In this document: piece by piece, positions 5,573 to 12,671 of the stretch | How the letters are laid out: each line of letters begins with the position of its first letter | Position numbering within the stretch: the first letter of the stretch is position 1 | Assembly (NCBI GenBank): GCA_017454565.1 | Contig: JAFTCS010000043.1 | Coordinates: 1 to 23,758, forward strand | Direction of reading: 5' to 3' | DNA from: Clostridia bacterium | Lineage (GTDB): Bacteria > Bacillota > Clostridia > Oscillospirales > Acutalibacteraceae | Length of the DNA stretch: 23,758 nucleotides | Notes under the pieces: model-generated | What the model was told of the DNA's origin: nothing | The model's database searches: none | What the model saw: only the letters and a program-made list of their open reading frames with translations | Position numbers and translations under genes: made by a program

Positions 5573-7591
5573 TTGGCGTCCCTTTTTAAGACACCTCTGA
5601 CAGCACTTGATAAGATCGGTCCCAAAAAGGCGGAGCAGTTCAGCAAATTAGGCATTGACAGCGTTGGTGCTCTGCTGCGCTTTTATCCCAGAACATACGA
5701 GGACTGGAGCAAGCCCTGTAAGATCTCGGAAGCACCTCGCGGCGAAAACGTCTGTATAAAAGGCACAGTCGAAAGCGCCAGACCGCCTGCCCGTATACGC
5801 GGCAATATGACCGTGTTCCGTGTGACCGTGACAGACGGCGACAGCTATATGACCGTCACTTTTTTCAATCAGAAATATACCTACGACCGCATCAGGCAGG
5901 GCGGGGAATTCATCTTCTACGGCAGTCTGAAAAGCACCGTTTCCGGCTTTGAAATGGCCTCTCCCCAGGTGGAAAGCACCTCTATGGCCGCTATCCGCCC
6001 GATATATCAGCAGACCGCCGAGCTTGGCACCCGTCAGATAGAGCGCGCTGTACGTCAGGCTGTGGCTATGCTGCCCGAAAAGACCAACGACCCAATTCCC
6101 GAAAGCGTCAGAAGCGAGTTCGGTCTTTGCGATCTGGGCTTTGCTATCAGAAACATCCACTTCCCTGCCGACCACGCCGCCTGCGAACAGGCAAGAAAAC
6201 GTCTGGTGTTTGAGGAGCTGTTTATCCTTCAGCTCGGAGTAGGCCTGCGCAGCAGTGACCGACTGACGGTTACTTCACATAAGATAAAAACAGATTATAC
6301 CGATGAGTTTTTCTCTCACCTGCCCTACAGCCCTACAAAAGCTCAGCGCACCGTCATCGACCAGTGCATAACCGACATGATGGAGGGCAGCAGACCTATG
6401 AACCGGCTGATCCAGGGCGACGTTGGCAGCGGAAAGACGGCAGTTGCCGCCGCAGTATGCCATACAGCAGCAAAAAACGGGTTACAGTGCGCTTTTATGG
6501 TACCCACCGAGATACTCGCAGAGCAGCACTTTCAAAGTCTGCATGAGCTTTTTGAGGCAACAGGACTGCATGTTTCTTTGCTCACCGGGTCAACAAAGCA
6601 GTCCGAGCGCCGACAGATACTATCAGACCTTCAAAGCGGCAAGACAGATATTCTCATAGGCACCCATGCGCTCATCTCAGAAAATGTCGAGTTCAGAAAG
6701 TTAGGTCTTGTGATAACCGACGAGCAGCACCGTTTCGGTGTGGCTCAGCGTTCCGCCCTCACATCAAAGGGCGAGTACCCGCACATTATAGTAATGTCCG
6801 CCACACCCATTCCCAGAACCCTTGCCCTGATGATCTTCGGAGACCTCGACCTTTCGGTCATTGACGAGATGCCTCCCGGACGTCAGCCCACAGAGACCTA
6901 TCTTATCAGCGGTGAAAAGCGAAGCAGGCTCTACGGCTTTATTAAAAAGCACATCGAAAAGGGCAACCAGTGCTATATAGTCTGCCCACTGGTGGAGCAG
7001 AACGACACCGGACTTGTTTCCGCCGAGGAATATTCGGAGAAGCTCGCCGGAAGCATACTTGCCGACTGCCGTATTGCAGTGCTGCACGGCAGAATGAAAC
7101 CCGCCGAGAAAGAGCGCGTTATGACGTCTTTCGCAGCGGGTAAAACAGACATTCTTGTTTCAACTACTGTTATTGAAGTGGGTGTGAACGTACCGAACGC
7201 CACCATAATGGTCATTGAGAACGCCGAGCGTTTCGGACTTTCGCAGCTTCATCAGCTGCGCGGACGTGTTGGCAGAGGCTCTGAAAAATCGTACTGCATA
7301 ATGGTTTCGGACGCAGCCTCACCTGCCACACTGGAGCGTCTGCGGGTAATGTGCCGCACCAACAACGGCTTTATCATCGCGGATGAGGATCTGCGCCTGA
7401 GAGGGCCGGGCGACTTTTTCGGCACACGGCAGCACGGTCTGCCCGAGCTGCGCACCGCCAAGCTCACCGACATGGTATCGGTAGAATCCGCCCGCGAAGC
7501 AGCCCAGAAGCTTCTTGCCAAGGACCCTGCACTTTCGCAAAAGGAGCATGCGCCGCTGAAATTCGAGGTTACCCGCCTCTTCAGCGCATAA
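5573..7591 (+). CDS. recG: ATP-dependent DNA helicase RecG
   Basis: RecG remodels stalled replication forks and Holliday junctions. This 672-residue protein has the usual order: an N-terminal wedge/OB domain beginning LTALDKIGPKKAEQF, then helicase motifs GDVGSGKT (residues 282-289), DEQHRFGVAQR (383-393, a DEQH box), SATPIPRTLAL, and QLRGRVGRG, and the RecG-type C-terminal GPGDFFGTRQHG. I chose the TTG at 5573 because AAGGCGGTGAT at about 5559-5569 is an excellent ribosome site just before it. The frame is also open from a TTG at 5540, but no ribosome site precedes that one. The gene has no close co-directional partner and is bordered by dispersed repeats on both sides. Confidence 0.96.
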   Translation: MASLFKTPLTALDKIGPKKAEQFSKLGIDSVGALLRFYPRTYEDWSKPCKISEAPRGENVCIKGTVESARPPARIRGNMTVFRVTVTDGDSYMTVTFFNQKYTYDRIRQGGEFIFYGSLKSTVSGFEMASPQVESTSMAAIRPIYQQTAELGTRQIERAVRQAVAMLPEKTNDPIPESVRSEFGLCDLGFAIRNIHFPADHAACEQARKRLVFEELFILQLGVGLRSSDRLTVTSHKIKTDYTDEFFSHLPYSPTKAQRTVIDQCITDMMEGSRPMNRLIQGDVGSGKTAVAAAVCHTAAKNGLQCAFMVPTEILAEQHFQSLHELFEATGLHVSLLTGSTKQSERRQILSDLQSGKTDILIGTHALISENVEFRKLGLVITDEQHRFGVAQRSALTSKGEYPHIIVMSATPIPRTLALMIFGDLDLSVIDEMPPGRQPTETYLISGEKRSRLYGFIKKHIEKGNQCYIVCPLVEQNDTGLVSAEEYSEKLAGSILADCRIAVLHGRMKPAEKERVMTSFAAGKTDILVSTTVIEVGVNVPNATIMVIENAERFGLSQLHQLRGRVGRGSEKSYCIMVSDAASPATLERLRVMCRTNNGFIIADEDLRLRGPGDFFGTRQHGLPELRTAKLTDMVSVESAREAAQKLLAKDPALSQKEHAPLKFEVTRLFSA

Positions 7592-7604
7592 CCTGCGCTC
7601 CCGA

Positions 7605-7670
7605 TTCGCGGCCAGCGTGACGCTGGACCCCTGTTCGCGGGGGTCGCTTCACTGCGTTTCGTTCTAAGAG
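7605..7670 (+). repeat. Two hairpins and partial family C repeat after recG
   Basis: CCAGCG-TGA-CGCTGG and GACCCC-TGTTCGCG-GGGGTC form two adjacent stems. The segment GGTCGCTTCACTGCGTTT and the following CTAAGAG match the middle of the family C copy at 13886-13993. No T-run follows, so a role as recG terminator is uncertain. Confidence 0.55.
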
Positions 7671-7676
7671 CCTGTT

Positions 7677-7799
7677 TATAGTAAACGACATTATTATTTA
7701 TACTTTGATAAATCATCAGCTGATTGTGGGGGCTTTCCGGTCGCCCCCACACCCCTTCGGATATCAGTCTAAGTAAGAATATTTTTGTCGTCTACTATA
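7677..7799. mobile_element. 123-bp MITE, copy 2
   Basis: Same length as copy 1 at 3129-3251 and identical except for three substitutions (one in the hairpin loop, one in the right arm, one in the right terminal repeat). Terminal inverted repeats here are TATAGTAAACGAC and, on the other strand, TATAGTAGACGAC, with one mismatch. The final TA abuts the first TA of a family B repeat, which suggests insertion at that TA. Confidence 0.87.
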
Positions 7800-8036
7800 A
7801 CTCGTTCCAAATGTTAATTACTTTACAAAACAATCTCAACAGCAGAGACACTCCGCCTTGCAGGGTCAAGGGGTGCGGGTCTCCGGTGGAGACCGAGGCA
7901 CCGCAGAAGCACCGAGCGGAATGCTTCCGCTGTCGATTTAGTTTTGGTAATACACACAGTATTGGTGCAAAACAGTGTTCCAAAACAAAATCGTTCAGTG
8001 CGACCACGCACCCGACAGGCGAGACTCTGAAAGTCC
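7798..8036 (+). repeat. Dispersed repeat family B, longest copy
   Basis: The first 64 nt match the segment at 23695-23758 with about six substitutions. Next come a GGGTCAAGGGGTGCGGG box, the palindrome GGTCTCCGGTGGAGACC (7878-7894) and GCAGAAGCACCGAGC, as in the copies near 5410 and 14039. The later part carries GATTTAGTTTTGGT, also seen after the family C copy at 13886, and the ending CCGACAGGCGAGAC, also at about 14092. The open frame across it has no protein-like character. With the MITE it fills the recG-sirtuin gap. Confidence 0.7.
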
Positions 8037-8078
8037 CTGACATCTCAGGCTCTAAATTTATACTTTTTATAATAATCA

Positions 8079-8113
8079 AGCCGTTCAAGTCTGAAAAACA
8101 GACCTGAACGGCT
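8079..8113 (-). terminator. Hairpin after the sirtuin gene
   Basis: AGCCGTTCA-A-GTCTG pairs with CAGAC-C-TGAACGGCT: 14 pairs with one internal mismatch and a 5-nt loop, 23 nt beyond the sirtuin stop. On the minus strand the stem is followed by TTGATTATTAT, on the plus strand by TTCGGTTTTT, so it may stop transcription from either side. Confidence 0.7.
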
Positions 8114-8136
8114 TTCGGTTTTTGATAATACGCAGA

Positions 8137-8853
8137 TCAATACGGCACAACCGCATCAAGCACCTGACCTATAGGGTCGCGGATAACAATATCTGCCTGA
8201 TCGTCAAAGGAGGTCGCAGACTTATTGATAAGAACTATCTTGCTGCCGCTGAAATAATTCAGGAATCCCGCCGCAGGATAAACATTAAGCGAGGTTCCGC
8301 CAATTATGATAACATCCGCCTTGGAAATGGCGCGCACAGCACCGTGAACTGTCTTGTCGTCAAGACCCTCTTCATAAAGAACCACATCCGGCTTTATGAG
8401 GCCTCCGCAGGTGCATTTGGGTACGTCCTTGCTGTCGGTAATGGCGGAAAGGTCATAAAACTTATGGCACTTCATGCAGTAGTTCCTCAGCACAGAGCCG
8501 TGAAGCTCATAGACCTTCTTGCTGCCGGCAGCCTGATGCAGACCGTCTATATTCTGTGTGACCACATCTTTCAGCTTGCCCTGCTGCTCAAGCCTTGCAA
8601 GAGCCAGATGAGCCTTGTTGGGCTTTGCAGAGGTACATATCATTTTCTCGCGGTAAAAGTCGTAGAAATCCTTTGTATAGTGGATAAAGAAAGTGTGGCT
8701 AAGTATGGTCTCGGGCGGATACTTGTATTTCTGATTGTAAAGACCGTCCACACTCCGGAAATCCGGTATGCCGCTTTCGGTAGATACGCCCGCTCCGCCA
8801 AAGAACACTATATTGTCGCTCTGCTCTATGACCTTTTTCAGCTCGTCATACAT
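8137..8853 (-). CDS. cobB: Sir2-family NAD-dependent protein deacylase (sirtuin)
   Basis: Sirtuins remove acyl groups from lysines, consuming NAD and releasing nicotinamide and O-acyl-ADP-ribose. The 238-residue protein is a compact bacterial form with GAGVSTESGIPDFR (residues 20-33) for NAD binding, TQNIDGLH (99-106), catalytic His118 in YELHGS, and a structural zinc site formed by Cys126, Cys129, Cys147 and Cys149. GGTSLNVYPAA near residue 184 is the second NAD-binding stretch. The ATG at 8853 follows GGAAGGGATGG. The gene starts 33 bp after the transglutaminase gene on the same strand, so the two may share a transcript, although a TATAAT at 8873-8878 could give it its own promoter. Its nicotinamide product is the substrate of the PncA encoded nearby. 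Confidence 0.94.
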   Translation of the reverse strand: MYDELKKVIEQSDNIVFFGGAGVSTESGIPDFRSVDGLYNQKYKYPPETILSHTFFIHYTKDFYDFYREKMICTSAKPNKAHLALARLEQQGKLKDVVTQNIDGLHQAAGSKKVYELHGSVLRNYCMKCHKFYDLSAITDSKDVPKCTCGGLIKPDVVLYEEGLDDKTVHGAVRAISKADVIIIGGTSLNVYPAAGFLNYFSGSKIVLINKSATSFDDQADIVIRDPIGQVLDAVVPY

Positions 8854-8886
8854 TGGTTATCCATCCCTTCCGATTATATCTTTTCA

Positions 8887-10614
8887 TCAACAAGGGGTAA
8901 TGGTCACTGTAATGATCCAGTATCCGTCTATCTTCCACGTCTCCCACGCCGCTTTGATTCCGTAGTATCCGTTGGGTTTGTTGGCTTTTATCAAATCCCA
9001 GGCACTGCCTCCATCATTTGTTTTATAGATGAACTTGTATGTAGCCGACTTTGTGGGTGACATACTGGCAACATATACCTTGAACTGAGCTTCGGTTTCG
9101 CAGCGGTATACGATACTGCCGTCTGCCTTTTCGTCCTCGATCAGATTCGGGAAAAGCTTGTCGGCAGGCTGAGCAGCCGTACAGGTGTTCTTTACACTTT
9201 CTGCAGTATGGTTTTTGTCGATCATCGAATCCGGTACCAGGAAATATGTGTAATTCAGATAGTCGCCGGGGCCTTCGCTTGTTGTGGGATCATCCCATGT
9301 CACGTCAATATTGTACCACTTGCCGTCAACCTTTACCTGGTTCCATGCGTGGCTGACAAGCTTGCCGCCGCTGGAAGCTTTTCCGGTAACGCGGTTGACC
9401 TCAAGCCCTGCGAGGGAAGCCATAAGCTCAAACGCCTTTGAGTAACCGTCACAGACTGCAACGTGAGTATCAAAGAGTCCCTTTGCCGTGAACGATGTTG
9501 AAGGCACGTTGCCCGATCTGACGCCTGCAACATCATAATCGGTGTTGAGCACGATCCAGTCATGGATAGCCTTGACCTTATCAAAATCCGACATTCCGGA
9601 TTTGATGATCTTGCTGTTTATTTCAGCCGCCTGAGCTTCAGCGCCGGGAATAACTGCCGCAGCATCGAATATCTTGCTGGAAACATTGCCTGCCTGATCC
9701 TTGACCTTTACAAGGAACTGATATTTTCCTTCATTCAGGAGGGCGACTCCGAGGGTGCTCGTCTTACTGTAAGACTGCAGGGTCTTCCATGTGGTCGCTC
9801 CTTTATCTCTGGAATAATAGGCGTATGTATAGCTTCCGATTCCTCCGGTTGCCGAAGCCTTAAGGAGAACCGAACTGCCTACATTCACAGCTGTGCTGCT
9901 GATAGTAGAGGTATTCACCAGACGGTTTACTACATTGAGGGTAAATGTTTTCTTTACCATTCCGCCCACATCGTTCTTCACCTTTATCATAAGGTCGTAG
10001 TTGCCTGTTAAGGTAGGCTTAAAGGTTGCAAACTTGTTTGTGGAATATGTCTGCACGGTTTTCCATTGTGTGGTGCCGGACATTTTGCTGTAGAAAGCAT
10101 ATTCATAGTTTCCGCTTCCTCCCGTCGCCACGCCCTTCATGGTAACTGACGAACCGAGAGCTATCTCCTCCTTTGATACCTTGCTGTTGTTTACCAGAGG
10201 AGCATAGACATTGAGCGTCAGAACGGAAGTATAGGTCTTGTTGCTTGTATCCTTTGCCACGACCTTTACATCATAAGTAGTTGCCGAAGAGGGAGTGATC
10301 TTTACGCTTTTGGCGCTGCTGAAGCCCTTTATGGTAGACCACTTCTCTGATGAGTGCTTTTTAAGGTAGTAAGCATAGAGATAGCTTGAAGACGTACCGC
10401 CGGAAACCTTTCCGTAAACCGTGACGCTGCCGCCTTTGGTAATCGCGGATGAACTGAGATATGATGCTGAGACTACACTGCCCGCAGATACTGCAAGCTG
10501 GCTTGCGCTGGCATCAACCGAAGCGACTCCGCCGAAAGCGGCAGCCCCGCTGAAAACAACAAGTGCCGCCATAACCGCTGACAATGGGCGTTTGATGTGT
10601 TTTTTACTGCTCAT
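8887..10614 (-). CDS. Secreted protein with three beta-sandwich repeats and a transglutaminase-like domain
   Basis: The 575-residue protein begins with a Sec signal peptide (SSKKHIKR then the hydrophobic run LSAVMAALVVFSGAAAFGG). Three repeats of about 90 residues follow, at roughly 50-135, 138-228 and 230-320. Each has GSSV/GGSV near its start, then YxYAYY or YEYAFY, a W-K/S-T pair and an end like Y-V/L-KVKD; they resemble the triple-tyrosine beta-repeats common in Ruminococcus exported proteins. A transglutaminase/protease-like domain (about 335-490) has the Cys-His-Asp triad at Cys388 (AVCDGYSKAFE), His422 (SHAWNQV) and Asp437 (IDVTWDDP). The C-terminal 80 residues were not recognised. GGAGG lies 7 nt before the ATG. 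It probably acts at the cell surface on peptides or peptidoglycan, but no substrate can be deduced. Confidence 0.85.
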   Translation of the reverse strand: MSSKKHIKRPLSAVMAALVVFSGAAAFGGVASVDASASQLAVSAGSVVSASYLSSSAITKGGSVTVYGKVSGGTSSSYLYAYYLKKHSSEKWSTIKGFSSAKSVKITPSSATTYDVKVVAKDTSNKTYTSVLTLNVYAPLVNNSKVSKEEIALGSSVTMKGVATGGSGNYEYAFYSKMSGTTQWKTVQTYSTNKFATFKPTLTGNYDLMIKVKNDVGGMVKKTFTLNVVNRLVNTSTISSTAVNVGSSVLLKASATGGIGSYTYAYYSRDKGATTWKTLQSYSKTSTLGVALLNEGKYQFLVKVKDQAGNVSSKIFDAAAVIPGAEAQAAEINSKIIKSGMSDFDKVKAIHDWIVLNTDYDVAGVRSGNVPSTSFTAKGLFDTHVAVCDGYSKAFELMASLAGLEVNRVTGKASSGGKLVSHAWNQVKVDGKWYNIDVTWDDPTTSEGPGDYLNYTYFLVPDSMIDKNHTAESVKNTCTAAQPADKLFPNLIEDEKADGSIVYRCETEAQFKVYVASMSPTKSATYKFIYKTNDGGSAWDLIKANKPNGYYGIKAAWETWKIDGYWIITVTITPC

Positions 10615-10647
10615 GTTATTACCTCCGTGTTAGTTATTTTTACTTTT

Positions 10648-10676
10648 ATTATATACAAACCCTGATTTTTTTTCAA
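10648..10676 (-). promoter_or_regulatory. Promoter of the transglutaminase-like gene
   Basis: On the minus strand TTGAAA (10676-10671) and TATAAT (10653-10648) are separated by 17 nt, and the start codon is 33 nt further down. This supports transcription of the secreted protein and possibly the sirtuin. Confidence 0.8.
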
Positions 10677-10714
10677 TAGGAAAATAACAATTATTTTCTT
10701 GCCCTGTCGGTGCA

Positions 10715-10811
10715 GTGCGTGACCGCACATGACTGTGCGCGTGGATAGCTCCGTTCTGAGTACGAACCGAAGCTTTACCCTCGCTAATAGAGGCTTAGTA
10801 ACAGCCGCGAT
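10715..10811 (+). repeat. Dispersed repeat family C, copy 1
   Basis: It begins GTGCGTGACC and ends ACAGCCGCGAT. The block CTGAGTACGAACCGAAGCTT is shared exactly with the copy at 13886-13993. Short inverted repeats (CCTC...GAGG, GTGCG...CGCAC) suggest structure. It fills most of the 285-bp gap between the transglutaminase gene and oadB; the rest of that gap is a promoter and a terminator. Confidence 0.7.
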
Positions 10812-10855
10812 GCATTAAGTTCCGACCAGAATTCTATTGTTCACTTCAAAACAAA

Positions 10856-10889
10856 ACAGACTTCCCCGGAGATTTCCGGAAAAGCCTGT
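10856..10889 (-). terminator. Rho-independent terminator of the leuB-oadG-oadB unit
   Basis: On the minus strand ACAGGCTTTTCCGGA pairs, with G-U wobbles, to TCCGGGGAAGTCTGT, and TTTGTTTTG follows directly. It begins 10 nt after the oadB stop codon. Confidence 0.8.
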
Positions 10890-10899
10890 TATTTCACTG

Positions 10900-12219
10900 T
10901 TATTTCAGTACGCTGATAAGCACACCTGCCGCAACCGCAGAACCGATAACGCCGGCTACGTTCGGGCCCATTGCATGCATGAGCAGGAAGTTCGCAGGAT
11001 TCTCCTCCTGACCCACCTTCTGTGAGATTCGTGCAGCCATAGGCACAGCCGAAACGCCCGCAGAACCGATAAGAGGATTGATCTTACCCTTGGTCGCCCA
11101 GCACATGATCTTGCCGAAAAGAACACCGCAGGCTGTACCCAGACAGAATGCGATAAGTCCGAGAGCGATTATTCCAAGGGTCTTTGGTGTAAGGAACAGT
11201 GTTCCGCTTGCCGTTGCGCCAACAGTAACACCCAAAAAGATAGTAACTATGTTCATAAGCTCGTTCTGAGCGGTCTTTGCGATTCTGTCCACCACTCCGC
11301 TTTCCTTAAAGAGGTTGCCCAGCATGAGCATACCCACAAGAGGAGCAGCATCCGGCAGAAGTATGGCAACAAGCACCACAACCACTATCGGGAAGATAAC
11401 CTTTTCAAGCTTTGACACCGGACGGAGCTGACCCATGACGATGGAGCGCTCTTTCTTGGTGGTCAGAAGCCTCATTATAGGCGGCTGTATAATGGGCACC
11501 AGAGCCATGTAGGAATAGGCCGCTACTGCAATGGGGCCTAACAGCTCAGGTGAAAGCTTGGATGTAACGAATATAGCCGTCGGTCCGTCTGCACCGCCGA
11601 TGATGGCGATCGAGCCTGCCTCATTCGTCTGGAAGCCAAGGAGTATTGCGCCGATAAAGGTGATGAAAATACCGATCTGTGCCGCAGCACCTAAAATAAA
11701 GCTCTTCGGGTTTGCAATAAGCGGGCCGAAGTCGGTCATAGCGCCGATGCCGAGGAAAATAAGCGGCGGGAATATACCCAGGTGTACACCCTGATAAAGA
11801 TAATAGAAAAGTCCGCCGTTTTCGGTAACAGTGTAATAAACGACCTTATAGAATTCCGATTCGCCGACCATTACCTTGTCAAGAGTCATCGGGTCGAAAC
11901 CGGCAGCCACAGCCTGAGCGCTGGTAAGCAACTGTGAGCTTGTGGGATACGAAGCAGGGTCAAGGCCCTGTGCCGTCACCTGCTCAAAGGTGAGCATCTG
12001 TGTTACGGGGTTCGCCATGATCTCAGGGAAAATATTCACTATCATCATGCCAAATGCGATGGGCAGCAGCAGCAAAGGCTCGTACTGCTTCTTTATGGCA
12101 AGGAACATCAGCAGGAAAGAGATCACGATCATCACATAATTCTGCCAGCCGAGGTGACACAATCCCGAAGATTGGAACAGTCCGACAATAACGTTGCCGA
12201 GCTGAGAGAAAATGTCCAT
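10900..12219 (-). CDS. oadB: Sodium-pumping decarboxylase, beta subunit (OadB/GcdB/MmdB family)
   Basis: The beta subunit of biotin-dependent sodium-pump decarboxylases decarboxylates carboxybiotin and exports Na+. This 439-residue membrane protein has about ten hydrophobic helices and the family signature IIGGADGPTAIF, with Asp211 in GGADGPT likely the essential Na+/carboxybiotin aspartate. Other matches are IGAMTDFGPLIANPK, LGVTVGATASGTLFL and MHAMGPNVAGVIGSA near the C-terminus. AAAGGAAG precedes the ATG. It follows oadG by 45 bp. The complex may be oxaloacetate, glutaconyl-CoA or methylmalonyl-CoA decarboxylase, because the substrate-defining alpha subunit and the biotin carrier are not in this window. 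The symbol therefore stands for the family only. Confidence 0.9.
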   Translation of the reverse strand: MDIFSQLGNVIVGLFQSSGLCHLGWQNYVMIVISFLLMFLAIKKQYEPLLLLPIAFGMMIVNIFPEIMANPVTQMLTFEQVTAQGLDPASYPTSSQLLTSAQAVAAGFDPMTLDKVMVGESEFYKVVYYTVTENGGLFYYLYQGVHLGIFPPLIFLGIGAMTDFGPLIANPKSFILGAAAQIGIFITFIGAILLGFQTNEAGSIAIIGGADGPTAIFVTSKLSPELLGPIAVAAYSYMALVPIIQPPIMRLLTTKKERSIVMGQLRPVSKLEKVIFPIVVVVLVAILLPDAAPLVGMLMLGNLFKESGVVDRIAKTAQNELMNIVTIFLGVTVGATASGTLFLTPKTLGIIALGLIAFCLGTACGVLFGKIMCWATKGKINPLIGSAGVSAVPMAARISQKVGQEENPANFLLMHAMGPNVAGVIGSAVAAGVLISVLK

Positions 12220-12264
12220 TTATTTTCTTCCTTTCTGTTAGTTTGCAAAGCTGAGACTGTTCTC

Positions 12265-12648
12265 TCAGAACGGTCTTGTATTCTGCATCACGCCTGTGCT
12301 GCCCCATGCAGAACGAACATTCCCCGAACGCTTCACAGACCTGATGCGGTGGGGCTTCTCACCGTACAGAGCATCTACCGCCGCCGCAATTACGGCAACG
12401 ATCTCTCCGGGTATCTCTCCGTCATCCTCCTGCACCTTTGGAATATAAGGTGCCTTAGGTTCAGCCGGCTTTTCGGTGTTCTCTACCACTACGACCTTTT
12501 TCTTTTCTCTGCGTTTCTGCGAGGTCTTCTGCGCTGCCTGTATCAGCTTGCCGTACAGCGTGATAATGATTATCAGCAAAACAAGCACCGTAAATACGAT
12601 TACAAAGCCGGCGATCAGCAGCGTAAGCGCAAGATTCAAATTATCCAT
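12265..12648 (-). CDS. oadG: Sodium-pumping decarboxylase, gamma subunit (OadG family)
   Basis: The 127-residue protein has one N-terminal membrane helix (ALTLLIAGFVIVFTVLVLL, then IIIITLYGKLI), a Lys/Arg-rich cytosolic patch (KRREKKK) and a Pro/Glu linker (EKPAEPKAPYIPK). This is the usual architecture of OadG-type subunits, which anchor and assemble the alpha and beta subunits. The C-terminus IVAVIAAAVDALYG with a following basic stretch (RIRSVKR) is also common in clostridial members. AAGGTGG lies 8 nt before the ATG. The gene starts 23 bp after leuB and is followed by oadB, so its role as partner of that beta subunit is well supported by context. Confidence 0.85.
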   Translation of the reverse strand: MDNLNLALTLLIAGFVIVFTVLVLLIIIITLYGKLIQAAQKTSQKRREKKKVVVVENTEKPAEPKAPYIPKVQEDDGEIPGEIVAVIAAAVDALYGEKPHRIRSVKRSGNVRSAWGSTGVMQNTRPF

Positions 12649-12671
12649 AGCTATTCCACCTTACGATATTT

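Noticed and set aside
7252..7752. Minus-strand frames sharing MIYQSINNNVVYY near 3130 and 7690
   Set aside because: The shared peptide is just the two MITE copies read in the same frame; neither frame is a real gene.
7951..7961. An extra TAC-N5-GTA site inside repeat B
   Set aside because: A single site in 23.7 kb is expected by chance (about six at equal base use); it is not clustered, so it is not taken as part of the pncB array.
8122..9060. 312-codon open frame on the plus strand
   Set aside because: It runs antisense to the sirtuin and the end of the transglutaminase gene, both of which have all family motifs; its own translation has no recognisable features.
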